A DNA stretch of 64,000 bases from assembly GCA_947687605.1 (NCBI GenBank), contig CANTUT010000019.1:3966501-4030500 (forward strand), given 5' to 3'. This DNA comes from Reutealis trisperma. Its lineage: Eukaryota; Streptophyta; Magnoliopsida; Malpighiales; Euphorbiaceae. Position numbers and translations under genes: made by a program. Of this stretch, positions 1-12,804 are shown in pieces (positions within the stretch are counted from its first letter, which is position 1; every line of letters starts with the position of its first letter). The notes below the pieces were generated by a model. The model was not told the DNA's origin, searched no databases, and worked only from the letters and a program-made list of their open reading frames with translations.

Positions 1-2860
1 TATCTAAATTAGGATTTTTTTTTTTATAACCAATGATATTATCTTCCGAGTTATACATTTGTAATTAAACAAATAACTTATATTCTATAGTTTTTTTGTT
101 GAAATTAAAAATTAAAAAAATGAAATGATTTATTTTTTTCCTTTCATTAAGGCTGTATTTTTTTTTTATTTTCAATTTTCCTTATTATTTGCACTTACCT
201 ATTTAGGTATGAAAAGAATGAATTATCACTAAAATATTACAAGTAATTTTAGTATGCATGAGCATTTATCTAAAATTATATAAATTTATAAAGAAATAAT
301 CACAAATTAGGAGTGTTGGTCTCTTATATCAATAATATTATGTACGGGGGAATATAAGAGTTATTATATTTCTTTAAAATTATCATAATTTTAAGTTATA
401 TATGTGTCTTTTTTTTTTGTATACGCCTATATGTTTGTGTGTATATATATTTCAAAATCACAAATTAATTTTTATATTATTTTAAATTAAATTTAAATTT
501 TGTTTATTATATTTAAAAGTGCCTTGTTAATTTTATTTTATGCAATTTTAATTTAAATAGTATACCCATCATAATTTTTTTTAAAATTAGTCACATCCAA
601 ATAAAAAAAAATGGTCCAATTTCAATTCCATAGTATCATTTTTGTCTTTATTTTCTTTAATTTATTTTGGCGTGTTATTATCAAGATGTTTCTGAAAATT
701 TACACTTCTTTTTACGTTTTATTGAATTTGAAATCAAATTGTAAGTATTATTTAATAAAAAGAGTATTTTAGTCAAATTACACATAATTATTCTCTTTAA
801 TATTTATAGGTCCCATTATTTTAACCATAGTTTGTTGTAGTTTAAGTATAATAACAAATATCACGTCATTGCATCCTACTAAATGAATGGTCAAGATACG
901 ATATTGGCCATCCAAAGAACCAAATTCACTAGGTATCCTAGTGTACCTGGTGCACCAAAGAATTGGCCAAAACACAGAGAGAGTAAGGAGAAAAGTGGAA
1001 GATGATGACGTAGCCAGTCATGCCACCACGCGCAAAATAGCAGCAGGCAGTAACAAAATAGTTATAAAATTAATAAAAATATATTTAGCCGTACAATAAG
1101 GTTGTGTGGGGCGAAGGAGTAGAGAATCAGTACTTATGAAGTGTCAGGGATCTCTCTTCTAAACAGTGTTGGTTTGTCTGGGTCAGAGAAAGCCAAGGCC
1201 TCAGGCTTTTGCTTCAACTACGAACACAAGCACATTTGGCTCACCTGCAGTTGCCCCTCCATTATTCTTGCGTGGTCGTCCTATGTGTCATTCATCTGTT
1301 CAATTTTTAATGTCTGTTGTGGGCTTGATCCCATCCTGAGTGGATAGTTTTTCTTTTCTTTCAATTTGTAAGAGGTTGATGATGATTATTCATTTGCTAG
1401 TTATATATATATATATTATGGTGATTAAAAAAATACTAAAAATCAATTTTCATATATTATATTAAATTTATTATTAATTTAAAATGATGAAAAAACCATC
1501 CGTATTAAAATTGAGAGATTCTAAAATCTTCTCTCATCAAACAACCTTAAAAAAAAAGTCAAACAATTCTAGTATGATTTAAATCAAAATAAAATCAAAC
1601 TAAAGTAAATATAATAAACAAAACAAGATATCAACCCAGGCAGCAAGTCAATTCTGGAGTTAACTTCACTGTACTCATAGACAGTCAATTGCACTCTTCC
1701 AGTGAGATGGGACGCAAAAGGGACCCTCATATATATATATATATATATACACACACGCCAATTATTGTATTTTGTGGTTAGGAAGAATGGAAAAAAGTAG
1801 TACTAAAAAATGTCTTAATTAGCAGTGATATTAATATTTTTTGCTATCTATAAATATTGAAGTGCGAGTATTGAATAAGTAGATAGAAAATGGTATTAAT
1901 TGCAATTACACAAAATAAACATTCTTACTTTTTCACAATGATCATAAAATGTTTTTAAAATATTTATCATTTTATAAATTTTATTTTATTTTAAAATATT
2001 TATTATTTTAAATTTTTAAAAAAATATTTATTTTTTTTCTAATTTTATCCTTCATTTATTTTTTTACCAAACATTTATATTAATTATTTTTATTTTTTTA
2101 TATCAAAATAAAAAAAGATATTTTAATTTTTTTATTTTAAAATTATAATAATTAAATAATTTTATTAATTTATATATCGAAATCTTAAATGATTATTATT
2201 TTAAAATGGAGGGTGTATAATAGAGTAAAAAAAGAAAATATATCAAGTTAGATATAGCTGGCATATGCAATGGCACATAAATAGCAAGCAAAGTCTCCAT
2301 AAATCAAGATTTCTGTTTTTAAATTTCGTGACAGGTAAATAATTGTGTTAGTTGAATCTTGGATATAAAAATAATAAGGTGTTGGAAAATTATTTTGGTG
2401 GTCACTGAGTCAGCAGATAATAATAATTTTTTTTTTTAAATATATAGACAAATAGAGGGAATGCCTGCAAATGAATTAATTTGTAGGGTTTTAAGAGAAT
2501 TGCACGGCCTATGTGGTCGCAATAGGCCGTTTGGATACGTCCATAACCACTGCTACCAGTGTGGCAGTGCCCTTTAATTCCCTATATTTGCCTATTTGCC
2601 CATAAATTGAAGAATAATAGAGGTGAAGGATTTTATTTTATTGCTACAATTTTACAGAACTGGATTTGGACCACAACATCAATTTATTGTATTCGCCTAC
2701 TTTGGTACATTGCGTGAAGTCCAGTCACCACTCGTAGGCACATTTTACTTTTGAAGTATATGCAGTTTACATATTCGGAATTTCACAAATACTTCATTAT
2801 TTTATCAAAAAAAATAATTCATTATTTAAACAGGTTTTTCTCCGCATTATACGAATATAA
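1..2860. other. Gene-free AT-rich flank
   Basis: No gene was recognised here. The stretch is AT-rich with homopolymer runs. A less AT-rich block at about 880-1340 has short open frames with no recognisable domain and contains a TGACGTAGCC-like box near 1006. A TA microsatellite lies at about 1728-1749. Confidence 0.6.
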
Positions 2861-2861
2861 T

Positions 2862-3144
2862 ATTTGGTAAAATTAAAAATCAAGTATTAACAATTTAAGT
2901 GTTAATTTTTTAATTATTAAATAAAATAAATGATATAATTTTTAAATTGTAAAAATATTTAAAAAATTTAATCACTTATTTTATTCAATTCATATTTTAA
3001 ATTTAAAAATTTTAACTTATTATTTTAAATGATTTTTAACTTGATTAAAACTTTTAAAATGTATATTATTAGACAATTTACAGCAATTTAAGTATTAAAA
3101 TTATTAATTTTAAATATTGAATGATATTATCAAATATCATTAAA
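2862..3144. mobile_element. AT-rich MITE-like element, copy A
   Basis: The ends are imperfect inverted repeats: AATATTTGGTAA near 2862 and TTATCAAATATCATT near 3144. The interior is non-coding and AT-rich, with motifs such as AATTTAAGTGTTAA and TTGAATGATATTATC. A related sequence in the same orientation lies at about 60717-60960. This suggests a short non-autonomous DNA transposon family, probably hAT-like. No target duplication was established. Confidence 0.45.
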
Positions 3145-4540
3145 TATAAAAAATTTGCTGCATTGCTAAAACAATGCATTATTAGTTCATCCTCTTTATT
3201 ATTAATCACTAACCTTAATTATTAAACACTAACTCAATAATATATATTTAATGATATGTGATACTTAAACAAAAAATATTTCTCATATTTAAATTTGAAT
3301 TCAAGTTAAATTAGTTCTCTTAAATTTATTTTCTTCCGAGAACTTTTAATGAAAAATAAATTTTTAGAATTCAAATCTCTAATCTCTTAAATGATCAATT
3401 ATTAATTATTATATAACTTATTATTATAAAATTAGGTTGATTGAAATTATGAAAATAAATAAATTATATAATTATATTCTTATAATTGATACTCTAAAGT
3501 CTAAATCACTAAATTGTACTTATTTTATTTTTTTAAGAGTAAAATCATTACTTATTTCCACTTTTTGAAATCATTTTTAACAAAAATTCAAGTTAATTAC
3601 ATTAAAAATTTTGATTTTTTAAAAAAAAAATAAAATATTAATATGAAATTAATTATGGACTTATGCATGACATGGGTATGGGTGGTTGACATATCACATG
3701 GTTGACCCATCCCATTTGTCTGCTTCTAATTTTTAAATGATTTTCAAGTTTAAACTGAGAATGATACCTCACAGCTTTTTTTTTTTTTTAGCAATCTGTC
3801 ACGCAATTTTCACTCAATTAAATTAATTTTTTTTTATAAATTTTGAATTTTTAAATGAAGTTGAAAGAAAATTATCACTAATTTTCACAATTAATCTCTA
3901 TTCTCTACAATTTAGCAATTAAAAATTTAAAACCATGTGAAAGTTCTGTGCCTGCCAATGATTGATGGTCACTACTCAGCAGCGAGTCCATGGAGGCTTG
4001 ATCTCATTCGCAGGTTTCTTATGACCTTTCGTTGATAAAAATTGGTCCACTTTTGTTAAATTCTCCAGAATGGATACAGTTCACTGCTCCATTTCACGTC
4101 CCTACAACACCATCTTTATTTTTTTAGGCATCACCATACATTTCTATATGTAGTTCAGAAATATTGCCGATGAGACAAAAATAATAATAAAAAAACACAG
4201 TGTGGGTGCGTGGATGGATTATTTGGACTGACTTGTTTTTACCAACACGTTATTGCGGTGAAGATGTTTCTATATGTAGATAACTGTGTGCTTCCCGAAC
4301 TCACCTCTCAGAACTTTTCAAACTTTCTTTATTTGTAACAATTTTCAGACAATAAATAAATGTGGGTGGCATTCCTCTCTAATTTTCCCATAGTGGAGAT
4401 ATTTGCTCATATTATTGACTTCATTTGGATAATGCATGAGTAGTTGAATTCAATCATATGGATGAAAATAGCTTAAAAATTAAATTTTTTGATGGTTAAC
4501 ATTTGACTTATCAATTCCTAATTATTGTCCTCAATCATAA
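3145..4540. other. AT-rich intergenic DNA
   Basis: No gene, RNA or clear repeat structure was seen. A less AT-rich patch at about 3940-4340 has no long open frame and no recognisable domain. Confidence 0.5.
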
Positions 4541-4542
4541 CT

Positions 4543-5925
4543 GTCACAAACCTAAACGTAAAAGTTTGTGAGCAACATCACTAAAAAAAAAAACACATAA
4601 AACTTTCAGAATTTGCAACAAATTTAACTATTCGTTAAATTATAACAATGAAAACTCAATAATTAAAGACCGTAAACCTACATGTCAAGTAAAATTTGTG
4701 CATGAACACATGATTGCCACTCATGATTAAATCTTAAAATATTAAAAGACATCATCATCATATTTCTGTTTAACAGAACATCACATCATTCAGAATAAAT
4801 AAGCTCAATTGTCCTTTAAATTCAACGCACTGGTACATATTCAAATAAATAACCATGCTATATTGTAACTACAAATAACAAAAATGGTAATGCGGAATTG
4901 TAGAATTTATATTATAAATCAATCTTCGGTTAATTACACAACTAAATATAGTAAAACAAACTTTACAGTGAGGATAAAAGGCATAAATGAATCAATAATG
5001 TTTAACTTCCCTAAGCTCAACCTACAATCTGGAAAATTAAATAGAGAGATATGGATAAATATCTCAATTCAGTGTGTGATATAATTCAATATATAATTTG
5101 AGTGCCATGCATTCATTCTGATAACATAAATGCCCATGTCATATGCCACACAATTAAATAATCGTATAATTATTCAAATATAGGAATTAGTCCATAAAAA
5201 TCACACTAAATCTCAATATGTTGAGTCAATCCCCTTCCTTGGCTATCTTATTTCCAGATCACAGGGTCATGGTGAATCTAACTTTAACTAGGCAATCTAA
5301 TTATCTAAGACCACAAAGAGATCAGCTCAAATCTGGCCAAACATTGTGAACATCATATCTCAATTATCATGATCAAAACTTTGTGTGGTATTATATCATT
5401 CTATTTCCATCCAAACATCCACAAATAATGTGTAACATAATTCATAATGCAACATCATAATCTAGTACTAGAGTGTATATAGTATATGTTAATATATGAA
5501 AGATAGATAAAATATATTAAAAATTTCATTTACAAACTTGATGAAAATCAAACTACCTCTCTAGGAGCGTCGGTTGTCTAACGGTTAGAAAGACATCTGA
5601 AATACCTATAATATGCAACAAGTAATAAAAATATTAGAATACAGGCAATCCAAACTTTAATCTTTAAAACTCTACTAAAAGACTCTTAAGGTTTTGCTAA
5701 ATTTCGGAAGAGTCTTCATATAATTAGGACATTAATTACCCCATTGAAAAAATAAGAAATAGCATTTCTAAATAACTCTTTGAGCTCAGAACAATTTTAA
5801 CAATATATGCAACTGCACTACCCTATCCGGGCCTCCAGGTTAGACAAATGAGCCAACTCAAAATCATATATAATCTCTTTTTTTTCCAAATATCATGCAT
5901 AATCTCAATCATAAAACGTTGTTTA
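4543..5925 (+). mobile_element. Possible degraded Ty3-gypsy-type LTR remnant
   Basis: The region opens with TGTCACAAACC, like many plant gypsy LTRs that start TGTCACG. It shares a block around 5213-5235 (CTCAATATGTTGAGTCAATC) with the 2.5 kb insertion at 12413-12433. Near 5704 it has a TTTCGGAAGAGTCTTC segment of the kind found in such LTRs. No second end or target duplication was found, because the copia element at 5926 interrupts the right side. The family assignment is an inference from motif memory. Confidence 0.4.
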
Positions 5926-6139
5926 TATTAGAAGAGAATAAATTGTATTTTTGTATCTTCTTACATAATAAAATAACATCTACTTATATACACAAAAGTG
6001 TAAAAGAAAAAGGAAAATAATAATCTAATTAGGAACCCTTAATCAAGTCTAAATAGGAACCTAAAATATATACAAATATATTAACAAGTCTAATTAGGAA
6101 TCTAAAATCAAGAGTCTAATTAGGAACCTTATGTTAACA
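5926..6139 (-). repeat. 3' LTR of the copia element
   Basis: About 214 bp, directly repeated at 7324-7536 with several substitutions and small indels. It reads TGTTAACATAAGG at its minus-strand start. It contains repeated TCTAATTAGGAA-type units on the plus strand. It abuts the C15 run (poly-purine tract) at 6140. Confidence 0.85.
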
Positions 6140-6154
6140 CCCCCCCCCCCCCCC
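6140..6154 (-). other. Poly-purine tract (G15 on the minus strand)
   Basis: Fifteen consecutive C on the plus strand sit directly against the 3' LTR. This is the expected position of the primer for plus-strand cDNA synthesis. It follows the degraded C-terminus of the polyprotein. Confidence 0.75.
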
Positions 6155-6720
6155 TTCAAACTCAATGTGGTATAGTGGAAGATAGTTTGAGTTTGCTTAG
6201 TAAATCTTGGAAGCGTGTGGAAATATGAGTTTTGGAAAAGATATCAGCTGCTTGATTGACAGAGGAGTAGGAAGCAGATGTATAGTGCCTTAAATAATAT
6301 GATGGCGGACAAAGTAACAATCGATTTTAATGTGTGTGATGCGTTCATGGAAAATATTATTATGAGAGATATGGATAACACTTCGATTATCACAATGAAT
6401 AACAGTGACAGAAGGATGTGTGACACTCATATTAGCTAATAACCATAGTAACTCAGATATGGTATCAACAAGAGCACAATATTAAGATTCTAAGCTAGAG
6501 CAAGCAACCACAGTTTATTTTTTGCTTCGCTAAAAGATAAGAAAATCATCCAAAAAGAAACAATAATTAGTGGTAGAACAACAGTCAGTTGGATCACCAG
6601 CCTAGTCCGCATCAGAATAGCTCGATAACACTAAAGAGGAAGTAGCAAAAAAATGTAAACCATGAAAAAGAGTTCTTTTGATATAATGAAGGATCCGATG
6701 GACAACAAAAAAATGAGATG
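6155..6720 (-). pseudogene. Copia pol remnant (reverse transcriptase end and RNase H)
   Basis: Translating the minus strand around 6625-6530 gives YSDAD*AGDPTDCSTTNYC, then FFLDDFLIF*RSK. This matches the conserved copia RNase H stretch (YSDADWAGD...STTGYCFFLG...ISWRSKK). Both tryptophans are replaced by TAG stops. Downstream, at about 6210-6155, a piece reading LLSKLKLSS resembles the final residues of copia polyproteins, which precede the poly-purine tract. Multiple stops and shifts make it non-functional. A host gene is excluded by position between LTRs. Confidence 0.8.
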
Positions 6721-7323
6721 ATCAAGGAGCAAACATGAACTGACTCGCCAGATTTGGAAAATGATATTGCAATATCCAATTTCTCCATTTAAAGAGGAAA
6801 GAACTAAAAAGCAAAATTAGAGATAAAATCTAGAAAAAAAAAACAGAGTGCAAAAATTGATTCATAAGGCCAAAAATCTTCAAGAACTGGTTGAAAAATC
6901 CCTAAACCAGTCGGTTAAAGATGGCTGAACTAAGTCGGTCAATAGGAAACCAAGTGCACATATTGGAAGCACAGAGCACAGATGGGTCTCATATTGGATC
7001 GCAAAATCAGTGTGGCAGGGAGCGAATTAGGTCAGGCTGTAGTAGATCGAGTCAGGAACTGGATCTGGAAGGATGCTGAAGTCAACACTGGAGGACAGAC
7101 AGCTTTTGATGGAGCATACAACTTTCGATGGGGTCCAACGAGTTGTTCTGAGGTCACCAGAAAGAAAAGAACATATTGGTATATTAAACAATCATATTTG
7201 ACACTAAAAAATTAATGAAAAAAGAGCAGAAAATATTGAAGAACACAAGGAGAATGGCAGATAAAAAAAAATTCAGAAAACAGGAAAGGGAGAGAAAAAA
7301 ATCTCAGAAGAGCTATAATACAA

Positions 7324-7536
7324 TATTAAAAGAGAAAGAATTGTATTTCTGTATCTTATTATATAATGAAATAACACTTATTTATATACACAAAAGTGTG
7401 AAAGAAAAAAAAATAAATAGCCTAATTAGGAACCCATAATCAAGTATAAATAAGAATCTAAAATATATATAAATATATTAACAAGTCTAATTAGAAATTT
7501 AAAATCAAGAGTCTAATTAGGAACCTTATGTTAATA
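7324..7536 (-). repeat. 5' LTR of the copia element
   Basis: About 213 bp, the partner of 5926-6139. Its outer end reads TTATGTTAATA, where the partner has TTATGTTAACA. This C-to-T change in the terminal dinucleotide shows decay. The 5-bp GTTTA duplication follows at once. Confidence 0.85.
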
Positions 7537-7541
7537 GTTTA

Positions 7542-8990
7542 AAAGGAATTTCATATTAAAAAGGTAATTTACTTAAAAGACAGATTAAAAAAATAAAAGT
7601 TTCTATGTATCATTTACGTTTATAAGCTTTTTTTTATAAAACTTTTTTTAAATCTTTCTAAGAATGTAGGCATATATGGTAAATTATTTTTTCAATAAAA
7701 TTAATTTAATTTATAAATCATTTTAAATTAATTAATTGATTTAAATAAATATGTATCAACAGAAAAGCACATAGATAGTTTTAATTCCATTCTTTTACAT
7801 AAAAGTCACTCCACAACTTAAAAGTTGTTTGTAAAATCAACTCATTTTAATATTTGATTATAATTAATAATGAATTCACATATATAACATTATTCTCAAC
7901 CTAACAAATCATTGCATGAAATTAACTTACGAAAATATTTCTCATATCTCCACTTAAAATCAATAAGCTATATTTATAAAAAGTTATAAACAAAAAACGA
8001 AAATTTTATTAACAGCATAAACCCAACTCCAATAATCATATAATATCATTATATAAAATTGGTTTTACTTTCGAAACATTTTTCAAATTCATCTCTATTA
8101 AAAATAAATTTAAGTGACTTAATTCATTACAAATATATAATGAAAGCTACCGAGTTAATATCTCATAAATCAAGTGTTTATGTAGTATATAATAGATTAA
8201 CGGTTAAATTTGACAAATCTTTTATCTTCTCTTTAAAAAAAAATTTATATGTTTATAAAAGATATTATTTTATTAGATTACATCATTTGGAAAAAATAAA
8301 GTAATTAAACACCGTGGACAATAAAAAAAATAAAAGAAAAGAAAAAGCTCAAGTATTTGCCTAATTCATTTCAAACTCTTGTGCATTTACATATGTTTTA
8401 TCTTAACAGCATCAACGATATTAGATCATTTTTGAAGGAAAAAAAAAAATATTTAGTTGTACTGTGGAAGAAGCCAGAAGTGAGAAGGTTGGGTCAGTGA
8501 CTCAGCGCTGAGGCCTCCGGGGATCTCCGCCGTCGTCTCTTACACGTTACGAACTTTCAAGGCAGGAAGGTCAAACTGTAAAGTGACTAGCCAATCAATT
8601 TAGATGGTGAGGTCTGAGAGTCAAACCGCCGACGAAAAACTAACAACCAATTACAGCTCGCAAAGTGGCAATGCCACAGTGCAAATTTACCGATTTATTT
8701 ACTCTCCTATTTCACTTTAAATATCGTGTAAAAACAGTACGTATAGATCAAGATAATAATAATTAATTATAAATTTTATAAAAAATTTATAGTAATTTAT
8801 TTAATTACAGTTTTTCAAAAATACTAAAAAAGAGAATGAATAAATTAATAAGTAAGGGTAAATTTAAATTTTTTTAATTAATACTGTTTTAAATTTATAA
8901 AAGCAATACTTGAAATGAAATATAAATTTTTTTTTAAAGCAATATTTGAAATGGAACGGGGTGAGTATCAATCACAACCAGAGTATTAAA
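7542..8990. other. AT-rich spacer with one GC-richer island
   Basis: The spacer is mostly AT-rich without a recognisable gene. A GC-richer island at about 8465-8690 (for example TCAGCGCTGAGGCCTCCGG) has no long open frame or identifiable product. It could be an unrecognised regulatory or transcribed region. Confidence 0.45.
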
Positions 8991-8999
8991 TAACAGTTT

Positions 9000-9790
9000 T
9001 ACGTATCGTCTCAATGTAACGGAATCGGACTAAATCATATTGAATCGGCCTGAATCTGCCACCATTAATGTGATTTTTAAAAAATGATTAACAAACTAAT
9101 ATAATTCAATAAAAAATAAAAAGTATCGTACAAAATATAATACATTAAATTAATTAATATTTAAATAAGCATAATTGTGTTTAGAAAAATTTAATTTACA
9201 TAAATAATAATAATAAATTAAATTCAAATTACATAACTAATAATAATAAATAAATCTTATTTTATTAAGTCATAAGAGAAAAAATCTCCTTATTCAAGAT
9301 GAATAAGATGATAAAAAAAAAAACTCCCTATTCAAAGTAAACAAAGTAAAATTAAAAAAAAATATATACCATAATATTAATTAATCACCAAAAAAAAAGT
9401 ATTACGAAAGATTTGGATTGTCTTGTAATTTAATCAATAATTTACAGCCATAAATAAAAAATTTATAAAAAAAATAAATTTTGCAAAAAATTATTAATAA
9501 TATTCTAAATATATTGAAATATAAATAATGTAAAAAACACTATCTCAATAATTTATATTAATAAAATAGAATAAATATAAAATAATTTTTTTAAATAATA
9601 TATTTATAATTTATATTAATAAAATAAAAAATATAATAATATTATTATTTTATTAATATGTTACGTTCATATCACTAAATAATAATCATACCTATATATA
9701 AGATAATTCAATACTAATTTTATGTTAATTTTTATTAATAATATTATATTAAATAAATAATATATCGAATTTCTTAAAATTTTTAATAAA
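9000..9790. repeat. AT-rich dispersed repeat, uninterrupted copy 1
   Basis: Long non-coding AT-rich repeat. The order of landmarks TTAAATTAATTAATATTTAAATAAG, TTATTCAAGATGAATAA, ATAATATTAATTAATCACC, GATTGTCTTG, TAAATATATTGAAATATAAATAAT and AATATGTTACGTTCATATC is shared with 11.4-14.8 kb. Its family is unknown to me. A decayed LTR or a large MITE is possible. Confidence 0.7.
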
Positions 9791-9799
9791 ATAACCTAT

Positions 9800-11395
9800 A
9801 CATACGGTATCAACAGTTATTTAATATTATGATCACTGCGCGAAAACTGTCGCTCTGAGAAAGCGACATTTTTTTAATTTTTTTAGCTAAATGAGAAAGC
9901 GACATTAGCATGATTACAATACCAGTGTGTACTGTACACGCATCTCTCGCCTGACAATTTTTTACCGTTTGATTTTACAATCCCTTACTTTCACCTCATT
10001 TTGCATTTCAAATAATTTACTTTAGGAATATTTTTCCCAAGTTAATATTATATATATAAAAGAGGGAAAATTCTTAGTTGCTTCTAGAGTAGCAATATTT
10101 TTATACATCATACTAACTATAGATTTATATTTTAAAAATTTATTAGCAATATAGTCATTATTTTGCTTAATGTAAGATACTAATACTCTTTTTTTACATT
10201 ATACACATTAAAGGATATAATTTACAATTTTCGATGAAATTCAAGGAATTAATTTATTTGACAAAAAACTTTGTTTTGAGTCTTATTTCAATAATTATTT
10301 TTTTGATAGCACTGTAAAAATAATTTCTAAATAAACATATCATGTGTGGAATGTGCCTTTAAATTCATATAAAAAAAATATTTAAGACATATTTCATTTA
10401 GTAGCCACTACTGGAGGTCATCCACTAACTATTGCAAATAATTGTTAAATATTTGATAATTCAATAATTGAAATTACATTTAAATTGTAAAATAACAAAT
10501 AAGGACAATATTTTATGCATTATGTGAAATTCTATGTAATAAATAATTTTAACTTTAAATATAAAACATATTAATAAAATAATAAATATTTTGATTTAAT
10601 TTATATTATATATTTTTAATTAGCAGTAAATATTTTTATAATTATTTTAATTATTTTTTTTTATAAAAGCTAACTTTTAATGAGTTTAAAAGTTACACAT
10701 TCTAGTTTTTTATCCAAAAATTAGCTTTCTGGATTAGCGGTTGAATACACAATTTTTCTGAATCAATAGTTGAGTATCTAACTATTGATTACAGGCTTCT
10801 AAAAATAAACCAAACAATATTTTTTTTTTATTAACGCCTAAATTGACACTAAAATATCCCTAATTATTCAAATGATAAATTAAAATAAATGAGTTAGAAG
10901 CTTGATTTTATTTTTTTAATACATATTTGTAATTTATTGCCAATTTAGATAAATAAAAAATATTTTATATAATAATTTGTGCATATAAACAATAAATTTT
11001 AAAAAATGAATTGTATGCTATTAGAATGTAATCATCTTGTTTATAAATAAATCTTTAATGGCTAAATTATTAATCTAATTAATTACTTAAATGAAAAATA
11101 ATTTTCTTTTTTTTTTCTGTAAATAAAAAAAAAAAAATGGAGCTTGGGTTTGGGTAAAACATATTTGATATGATAATTTGATATTTGACACACTGAAAAA
11201 GATTGGTCGATAGGTTATATGGCCATAGCGTGGAGGTTTCAATTTCATAATTGATGATACGCTCAAAACATAGACAAACTTCACGTGATGAGCCTTGTAC
11301 TGTGAGTAGACTAATCAAATCATCATATAATTTATACCATTTAATTAATTAAAGATTATCACAATCAAGTTTTAAATAAAATTTTATATATTATA
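9800..11395. other. AT-rich intergenic DNA
   Basis: No gene was recognised. Near 9840-9915 there are two short GAGAAAGCGACATT repeats. Open frames near 11080-11320 on the minus strand are low-complexity and have no domain. Confidence 0.5.
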
Positions 11396-12756
11396 TTAGT
11401 ATTAGAATTGATTTAACGATAAATCAGTTGCTATTTCTGTAAATTTTTAAAAATAATTAGTAAACTGATATAATTTTTTAAAAATTAGAATATAATATCC
11501 AAAATATAATATATTAAATTAATTAATATTTAAATAAGTATAATTATATCTAAAATAATCAAATCATATAAATAATAACAACAAATTAAATTTAAATTAC
11601 ATAGATAATAATAACAAATCAATTTTATTTCATTAATTTATGTTAAAAAAAAAAGTATATTATTCAAAATGAATAAAGTGATAAAAAAAATCATTCTCTA
11701 TTCCATGCAAATAAAGTAAAATTAAAAAAAAAATAAATATATCATAATATTAATTAATCACCATAAAAAAGAGTATTGGGGAGGATCTGAATTGTCACGT
11801 CTCGAACTTGAGGGCACGTGACTGACACTAGAACACGGAAAATACATGTGACTAACAGTGTCCATAATAAATCTGACCTCACACTAAACAATAATATACC
11901 ACATAATAGGGCTATAGGCCCATACGTTAAACAGATCCGAATAAACAACATTATCAAATAAAGCCACACTGGGTTATTAGCTCAAATATCTCATACAAAT
12001 CAATTTCAACATAGTATTGGATAATGTTTAACAAATAATGTCTCAACTCAAAATATACATAATAACTGATAATTACATAAAATACAAATAGTAGAGGTAA
12101 CATTGTGGAGTTTTAGAATTATAATACCATTATGCATATTATTTACATAACTCTGTACTTATATACAAAATATTGCCGAAAGGGCAATTTGCAGTTCTAT
12201 TCAACTACAATCCCTTCACAAACTTATTTCACGACCTGAAAAATATAATTTGAACAGAAATGAGTGTCAAATTTAGTGAATAATACTAGTTAATATATTA
12301 ATCAGGTGTCTTACACACAGATTCTAATACTCGTGTTATGCATCGCGTCATAGAGATAGATAAATCACACAATCAATAAATGATGAGATACAGTCCACAG
12401 TACTACACTAATACTCAATATGGTGAGCCAATCCCCCTATCCTGACTCTCTGAATCTAATAATTTATTTTTTATGTCAAATGGGTCCGGCCGTCATTGGT
12501 TTGTACCATGCAGTCTTGACTCGACTGATAGCAGCCCTAATGATGAGCAGGCTCGCCCAGCATCCACTAGTCATAGTTCATTTTCTCAATCCCATCATAA
12601 TTACAATCGTAACCATAGTCATAATCATACCCATGATTCCTATGTAGTACTGTATTCTCCTGATTTCTATCTGTCAACCACAATCATTATATAATATAGA
12701 ATATCAATTTATCAATCACAATTAAAAGTGAACATGCATCAATGTAATAATAATGC

Positions 12757-12758
<2 letters not shown>

Positions 12759-12801
<43 letters not shown>
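12759..12801. repeat. TA microsatellite
   Basis: About 20 TA repeats inside the solo-LTR-like element. Confidence 0.95.

Positions 12802-12804
<3 letters not shown>

Larger units (their letters stand above)
5926..7536 (-). mobile_element. Degenerate Ty1-copia LTR retrotransposon, internally deleted
   Basis: On the minus strand the order is: 5' LTR (7536-7324), a decayed primer-binding region (TTGTATTATAGCTC, compare TTGGTATCAGAGC), a short interior, RNase H remnants, a poly-purine tract (6154-6140) and the 3' LTR (6139-5926). GTTTA directly repeats at 5921-5925 and 7537-7541, immediately outside the LTRs, as a 5-bp target duplication. At 1.6 kb the element is far shorter than an autonomous copia element of about 5 kb, so most of gag-pol is gone. 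The LTRs differ at many sites, so the insertion is old. Confidence 0.85.

Noticed and set aside
5565..5602. tRNA-like stretch with GGTTGTCTAACGGTT
   Set aside because: No acceptor stem or anticodon arm can be drawn, and it lies in decayed transposon DNA.
9841..9915. Two short direct repeats (GAGAAAGCGACATT) considered as a CRISPR-like array
   Set aside because: Only two units are present, without regular spacers, in a plant nuclear context.
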